DNA from: an uncultured archaeon | Lineage (GTDB): Archaea; Korarchaeota; Korarchaeia; Korarchaeales; Korarchaeaceae | Direction: 5' to 3' | DNA: 17,093 nt | Assembly: GCA_938073845.1 (NCBI GenBank) | Contig: CALJEO010000108.1 | Location: forward strand, 1 to 17,093 | Part shown: piece by piece, positions 13,519 through 17,093 of the stretch | How positions within the stretch are numbered: the stretch's first letter is position 1 | How the letters are laid out: each line of letters starts with the position of its first letter | Position numbers and translations under genes: made by a program | Notes under the pieces: model-generated | Told to the model about the DNA's origin: nothing | The model's database searches: none | The model's input: the letters and a program-made list of their open reading frames with translations, nothing else

Positions 13519-15144
13519 TCACACCTCCCCAAGAGAGGGCTTGTAAAGAAGCCTCCAAACAGCTAGGATGAGGGCTAAAGCTACGGAGATAATTATCAAG
13601 GCAATTAGAGCATAGGAGAGAGGGTCTCCGGGGTTAGCTGTATGGGCAACATCCACCGTCATGATCCCATATATCGACCAGGGCTTCCTCCCCATCTCCC
13701 TGACAGCCCAGCCAAGGAAGCTGATTAGCTGAGCGGCTATTGGAGTTAGTACGTTTATCTTGAGGAGTATCGTCGAAATTGAGCCCATCTTAATTGCAAG
13801 TATCGCATAAATCAGAGCGTAGAATCCTAGAAGTAAGCTAAGTCCCGTTTTGGAGTAATAGAGGTAATGCAGGATGAGGGGAGGTCTACAATCGGTTATG
13901 GCAGGCTTGCCATCCAGCACACAGTATCCCTTATCTATGGAGTCATATTCGGGTAGTTTGGCATCAAAGCTGCCGTAAATTATGAATGACATCAGCCTCT
14001 CAATGCCCAAAGACCTAGATAGACTAAATATACTGTTACTCGTTCCCTCCATAGCAGCTAACTTCTCCGGGTTACTTCTCGCTATCTCAACTCCAATTAG
14101 ATGCCCGAAGACCAGGCCCTGTACTGCGATTGTGATCAGCGCCAGGACGATGCCGAACCTCAGGCCCGCCAGGTAGTAGCCCTTTTTCCCCTCGTTCCTG
14201 CCCTTAAGCAGGAGGAGCGAGTAAGCCCCGACCATCGTGAAGGCAGTTACCGTTACAGCGGACCCTAGGGCGTGGAATATGCTGCCCAAGTAGACCGGAG
14301 AGAGGAAGGTCACCATAGTGTAACCGACGCTCCTCACGGTGTTGGTAACTATGATGTCGACTACGTCCTTCACTAGGAGACCCTTGAGACCCTCAAGGGC
14401 CTCGTTCCTTATCACCAAGGATAGCACGCTTTCGCCAACCTTCACGTTCCCCCAGGACTCGTATATGAGTCTCGAAACTATCTTGGAAGGTAGCAGCACC
14501 GAAACACCGTTCTCTCCACTACCGACTACCTCCATACCGAGTGAGGTGAGTTTATCTACCTCAAGTACATTCACTACATCATTCGGGACCACCAAGAGGA
14601 CCTTTGGGAATCCCTGATCGTACTTCCACCCGCTTGCCGGGTCGTAGGCCGCCACTATCCCGGTCGGAGCCACCATGTAGCTATTCACGCTCATTATCAA
14701 TGCTCCTGAGAACCAGGCTCCGAATAGGGCTAGCAGGGAGAGCAAGATCTTAGCCTTGATCCCTATCTTGTTCCATCCGAAGATCAGGAGATATATGAAG
14801 GTTATCTCTATCAGGAACGCGAATATCTCGGCGTAGAGTGGGAAGAATATGTACCTACCCGCGGCCTCAAGGATGTTAGGCCATATTACCACTAATCCGA
14901 ACTCACTGAGCGTGCCTGCTGCCGCACCAACCGCGAATACTATCCCAAGAGCTTTAGCCATTGTCCTAGCCATTTCGTGCCACCTCTCATCCTTACTCCT
15001 AGCGTAGAGCAGTAATGCTACCATTATCACGAGGGGAAGTCCCAGGACGTACTGCAGTATCGCCCAGTGAAGCTCGATTCCTATTATGGAGAGTATCCTA
15101 TCGAGCGCTGCAGGGTAACTTAACCACTGGGATAGAAGGTCCAT
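13519..15144 (-). CDS. cydA: Cytochrome bd-type quinol oxidase subunit I (CydA)
   Basis: A 541-residue heme-bearing subunit that oxidises quinol and reduces oxygen. Landmarks relative to E. coli numbering: His26 matches H19 (same nine-residue spacing to the LGL glycine); Glu113 matches E107 (same spacing to the GW at 123-124); His291 is the best match for H186; GWAVREMGRKPW (478-489) matches GW..E.GRQPW, with Glu483 as the E445 heme ligand; and SNPEKLAAMEG (357-367) is the Q-loop QP.K.AA.E motif. Two oddities: about 137 residues separate helix 4 (ending near 154) from His291, roughly 100 more than usual, and no Met equivalent to M393 is evident in HYLYYSKTGLSLLLGF. ATG 15144 follows GGGAGGTGATCT. 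It is co-transcribed with the CydA' gene. It probably supports microaerobic respiration or oxygen removal. Confidence 0.9.
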   Translation of the reverse strand: MDLLSQWLSYPAALDRILSIIGIELHWAILQYVLGLPLVIMVALLLYARSKDERWHEMARTMAKALGIVFAVGAAAGTLSEFGLVVIWPNILEAAGRYIFFPLYAEIFAFLIEITFIYLLIFGWNKIGIKAKILLSLLALFGAWFSGALIMSVNSYMVAPTGIVAAYDPASGWKYDQGFPKVLLVVPNDVVNVLEVDKLTSLGMEVVGSGENGVSVLLPSKIVSRLIYESWGNVKVGESVLSLVIRNEALEGLKGLLVKDVVDIIVTNTVRSVGYTMVTFLSPVYLGSIFHALGSAVTVTAFTMVGAYSLLLLKGRNEGKKGYYLAGLRFGIVLALITIAVQGLVFGHLIGVEIARSNPEKLAAMEGTSNSIFSLSRSLGIERLMSFIIYGSFDAKLPEYDSIDKGYCVLDGKPAITDCRPPLILHYLYYSKTGLSLLLGFYALIYAILAIKMGSISTILLKINVLTPIAAQLISFLGWAVREMGRKPWSIYGIMTVDVAHTANPGDPLSYALIALIIISVALALILAVWRLLYKPSLGEV

Positions 15145-15177
15145 TAGATCACCTCCCTATTTCTAAATCCGAAAGCC

Positions 15178-15203
15178 ATATCATATAAAATATAAATATT
15201 ATG
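15178..15203 (-). promoter_or_regulatory. Promoter of the cyd operon
   Basis: The minus strand reads ATAATATTTATATTTTATAT about 40-60 bases before the cydA ATG, a long AT-rich TATA region. CCATAT (15177-15182) and ATTATGG (15198-15204) form an imperfect inverted repeat around it, a possible regulator site. A normal ribosome binding site follows, so this transcript has a leader. Confidence 0.55.
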
Positions 15204-15245
15204 GTTCAAAAAATAAACAAAAGAGGAGGATACGCTGGGCACCGC

Positions 15246-15255
15246 TTTTTATATG
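15246..15255 (+). promoter_or_regulatory. TATA box of the MFS gene (leaderless)
   Basis: TTTTTATATG is centred about 25 bases before ATG 15275. Transcription would start at or next to that ATG, supporting it as the start over the upstream GTG 15260. Confidence 0.6.
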
Positions 15256-15274
15256 ATCAGTGGCCTCAGGGAGG

Positions 15275-16570
15275 ATGCGGTTCAGCGAGCTTTTGGATGA
15301 GGTGAAGATAGGGGGCTTCCACTATAGGATACTCCTGACGGCCTCTCTGATATACTGCCTCACTGCGATGAACGTGATGCTCATCGCAGCCTTAGTTAGT
15401 CCCATTGCTAGGGATTGGAACTTAGACGTGTTGACTATGGGCTATCTGATGAGCTCCGGATACCTGGGTATGTTCCTAGGTGCCCTGCTCTTCGGTAGGC
15501 TAGCTGACGTCATAGGGAGGAGGAGGGTCCTGATCATAGTTCTGATCTTAGAATCAGTGTTCACCGCGGCCTGCGGATTAGCTCAGAATCTACTTTCCCT
15601 ATACTTACTCAGATTCCTAGCTGGCGTGGGGCTAGGGGGAGCCTTACCGCAGCCCGGTGTCTATGTCTCAGAGTACGTGCCTAAGAGGAAGAGGGGTCTC
15701 TTCCTAGGTTTGGTTGAGGCTAGCTGGGTTTACGGGGTTATAATATCGCTCCTTATCCCTTACTTCGTGCTTCCGTCCCTTGGATGGAGGATCACCTTCT
15801 CAGTGGCCCTGCTTCCCCTCGCGGTGCTTCCCCTCGTGGTAGCTTACCTCCCTGAGAGCATGAGGTTCCTCATGGTCAAGGGCAGGATGAGCGATGCGGA
15901 GAGGATCTTACGCAGTTTAGGAGTCGAGAGAATTCCGGAGCATGAGGGGATGACTGAATTTAGGAGGTATAGGGTAAGGGACCTGCTTTCTAGGGAGTAC
16001 GCCAGGAGAACGCTGCTGCTCTTCATACTATGGGGAGGACTCATCTACACATATCACGGCATATTCCTCTGGCTCCCCACAATATACTCTAGGCAGTTCG
16101 GACTGGGGGATGTCACCTCGCTCAGGTGGACCCTCCTGGTTACCCTCTTCCAGATACCCGGATACTACTCGGCCTCCCTCCTACTCGATAGGATAGGGAG
16201 GAAGAGGGTGTTAGCTATATACTTGATAGCAGCAGGCATCTCCTCGGCCCTACTCAGCCTCAGGGTTGATCTTGTGTGGATATTCACCTTCAGCTCACTC
16301 ATATCCTTCTTCAACCTCGGTGCCTGGGCCGGGCTCTACGCTTACACCCCGGAGCTCTATCCGACCGAGGTGAGGGGAGTTGGTTCAGGAGCAGCAGCTA
16401 GCTTCGGGAGGCTCATGGGGATATTGGCACCCTCGATAACGGGATACCTATTCATGCTGAGCGGGGTCTCAGGTCCCTTCACGGTCTTCTCACTGGTCCA
16501 CTTCCTAGCAGGCCTGGCAGTGGTCGCCATGGGTGTCGAGACGATGGGTAAGTCCTTAGAAGAGATATGA
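15275..16570 (+). CDS. Major facilitator superfamily transporter, sugar/organic-acid type
   Basis: A 431-residue protein with twelve likely membrane helices in two halves. The loop 2-3 signature GRLADVIGRRRV and its repeat in the second half, LLDRIGRKRVL, are clear. Other motifs are RFLAGVGLGGALPQPGVYVSE with KRKRG, the PESMRFLMVKGRMSDAERIL segment after helix 6 typical of the sugar-porter and aromatic/organic-acid branches, and PELYPTEVRGVGSG after helix 10. The substrate cannot be told from sequence. It is divergent from the cyd operon, with 130 bases between the two starts. ATG 15275 is chosen because the TATA box predicts leaderless initiation there. Probably an independent accessory gene. 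Confidence 0.92.
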   Translation: MRFSELLDEVKIGGFHYRILLTASLIYCLTAMNVMLIAALVSPIARDWNLDVLTMGYLMSSGYLGMFLGALLFGRLADVIGRRRVLIIVLILESVFTAACGLAQNLLSLYLLRFLAGVGLGGALPQPGVYVSEYVPKRKRGLFLGLVEASWVYGVIISLLIPYFVLPSLGWRITFSVALLPLAVLPLVVAYLPESMRFLMVKGRMSDAERILRSLGVERIPEHEGMTEFRRYRVRDLLSREYARRTLLLFILWGGLIYTYHGIFLWLPTIYSRQFGLGDVTSLRWTLLVTLFQIPGYYSASLLLDRIGRKRVLAIYLIAAGISSALLSLRVDLVWIFTFSSLISFFNLGAWAGLYAYTPELYPTEVRGVGSGAAASFGRLMGILAPSITGYLFMLSGVSGPFTVFSLVHFLAGLAVVAMGVETMGKSLEEI

Positions 16571-16600
16571 TTATGTGGATATACTTCCGCAATCTTGTAA

Positions 16601-16616
16601 ATATTTTATCCTTTTT
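16601..16616 (+). terminator. T-rich terminator after the MFS gene
   Basis: ATATTTTATCCTTTTT begins about 30 bases after the stop. No hairpin; typical archaeal T-run. Confidence 0.5.
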
Positions 16617-16644
16617 CCGCTAATATGGTTTATTTTATAACATA

Positions 16645-16683
16645 AAAGCCCTCCTGCTGGATGAGTATGCGAAGCTGAATCCC
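16645..16683 (+). repeat. 39-bp exact copy of an internal rpl18e segment (upstream copy)
   Basis: Bases 16645-16683 are identical to 17046-17084 inside rpl18e, in the same orientation, 401 bases apart. The flanks differ immediately on both sides. The copy reads KALLLDEYAKLNP like the gene, but its frame has an upstream stop (16621) and no start codon, so it is not an independent gene. It ends about 21 bases before the rpl18e TATA box. Confidence 0.97.
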
Positions 16684-16704
16684 GGAGGCACTCCCTCATC
16701 CAAA

Positions 16705-16714
16705 CCTATTTAAA
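16705..16714 (+). promoter_or_regulatory. TATA box of rpl18e
   Basis: CCTATTTAAA at 16705-16714 predicts transcription from about 16736, leaving a short leader with the GAGGGTGA ribosome binding site. The gene's own promoter is consistent with its separation from rpoD. Confidence 0.55.
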
Positions 16715-16751
16715 GCGTCAGCGTGCATGCCTCCCGAGAGGAGGGTGAAAG

Positions 16752-17093
16752 TTGAAACCCACCGGTCCGACGAACCCCAGGCTTATGAGGATGATAAAGA
16801 ACCTTGAGGTAGCTTCCAGAGTGAACGAAGCACCGATATGGAAAGCTGTAGCTGAGAGGCTCAAGAAACCGACTAGGAGGAGGGTTGAAGTTAACCTTTG
16901 GAAGATAGAGAGGTACGCTGATGGTGCAGCAGCCGTCATAGTCCCCGGGAAGGTCCTGGGTGATGGGGAGATGAGGAGCTCAGTCATCGTAGCGGCGGCC
17001 GGCTTCACAAGGGAAGCGAGGAGGAAGATAGAGGAAGCCGGAGGGAAAGCCCTCCTGCTGGATGAGTATGCGAAGCTGAATCCCAAAGGTTCC
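16752..17093 (+). CDS. rpl18e: 50S ribosomal protein L18e, 3' end outside window
   Basis: 114 codons are open from TTG 16752 to the window edge without a stop. The protein reads MKPTGPTNPRLMRMIKNLEV, then EAPIWKAVAERLKKPTRRR and VEVNLWKIERYADGAAAVIV, then PGKVLGDGEM and AGFTREARRKIEEAGG, ending NPKGS. This is archaeal L18e, a relative of bacterial L15 found in Archaea and Eukarya. Only a few C-terminal residues should be missing. TTG 16752 follows GGGTGA by three bases; ATG 16785 would cut the conserved N-terminus. In other archaea rpl13, rps9 and rpoN follow. Residues about 99-111 correspond to the duplicated 39-bp segment. Confidence 0.93.
   Translation, partial: MKPTGPTNPRLMRMIKNLEVASRVNEAPIWKAVAERLKKPTRRRVEVNLWKIERYADGAAAVIVPGKVLGDGEMRSSVIVAAAGFTREARRKIEEAGGKALLLDEYAKLNPKGS
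17046..17084 (+). repeat. 39-bp repeat, copy inside rpl18e
   Basis: The in-gene partner of 16645-16683. It encodes the KALLLDEYAKLNP part of L18e and is in its expected place. Confidence 0.97.

Noticed and set aside
14339..14617. 92-codon plus-strand ORF opposite cydA
   Set aside because: Ser/Thr-rich antisense shadow of a certain membrane-protein gene.
16718..17086. 122-codon minus-strand ORF opposite rpl18e
   Set aside because: Antisense shadow; the plus-strand frame is a clear L18e that only lacks a stop because the window ends.
1..17093. CRISPR array, insertion sequence or integrase
   Set aside because: No regularly spaced repeats, no transposase or recombinase-like protein, and no terminal inverted repeats were seen anywhere in the window.

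Overview
This is an archaeal chromosome segment carrying the conserved ribosomal-protein/secretion/RNA-polymerase supercluster. Evidence for Archaea: archaeal/eukaryal-only ribosomal proteins (S4e, L32e, L19e, L34e, L14e, L18e), Cbf5, archaeal RpoD, TATA-box promoters, some genes that look leaderless, and a DUF106 membrane protein beside SecY. Heavy AGG/ATA codon use, frequent TTG/GTG starts, GGTGA-type ribosome binding sites and the gene order suggest a thermophilic TACK-group archaeon. A Korarchaeota-like lineage is my best guess, but it is an inference and not a database identification.

Layout. 1-3796 (+): spc-type operon, S4e (3' end), L5, S14, S8, L6, L32e, L19e, L18, S5, packed with overlaps or gaps of a few bases. 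3797-6749 (+): a TATA-like promoter and structured leader, then L30, L15, SecY and a DUF106/EMC3-like insertase. 6750-8559 (+): AT-rich promoter region, then L34e, L14e, Cbf5. 8639-8726: tRNA-Ser(GGA). 8727-10354 (+): a 264-nt stretch with a possible 42-codon ORF, then S13, S4, S11. 10414-12079 (+): an unrecognised 308-aa protein with a leaderless promoter, overlapping rpoD. 12147-12233: tRNA-Leu(GAG). 12347-15144 (-): two-gene cytochrome bd-type oxidase operon (CydA and a CydA-like second subunit). 15275-16570 (+): divergent MFS transporter. 16752-end (+): L18e, running off the window.

How it works together: most genes build the ribosome, modify rRNA (Cbf5), insert membrane proteins (SecY, DUF106) or form RNA polymerase (RpoD). 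The oxidase and transporter are accessory genes lying between tRNA-Leu and rpl18e, where many archaea run directly from rpoD/tRNA-Leu to rpl18e-rpl13-rps9.

Most notable observations: (1) rpl6 has lost a conserved C-terminal helix through an apparent out-of-frame deletion at a short repeat, while the canonical C-terminus survives in the +1 frame; (2) a perfect 39-bp copy of an internal piece of rpl18e sits just upstream of the rpl18e promoter, at the edge of the accessory block; (3) the oxidase pairs CydA with a CydA paralogue (CydA'-type) rather than CydB, and its CydA carries a roughly 100-residue extra domain and a changed heme-ligand region; (4) an unknown protein with a repeat-containing linker is co-transcribed with RpoD.
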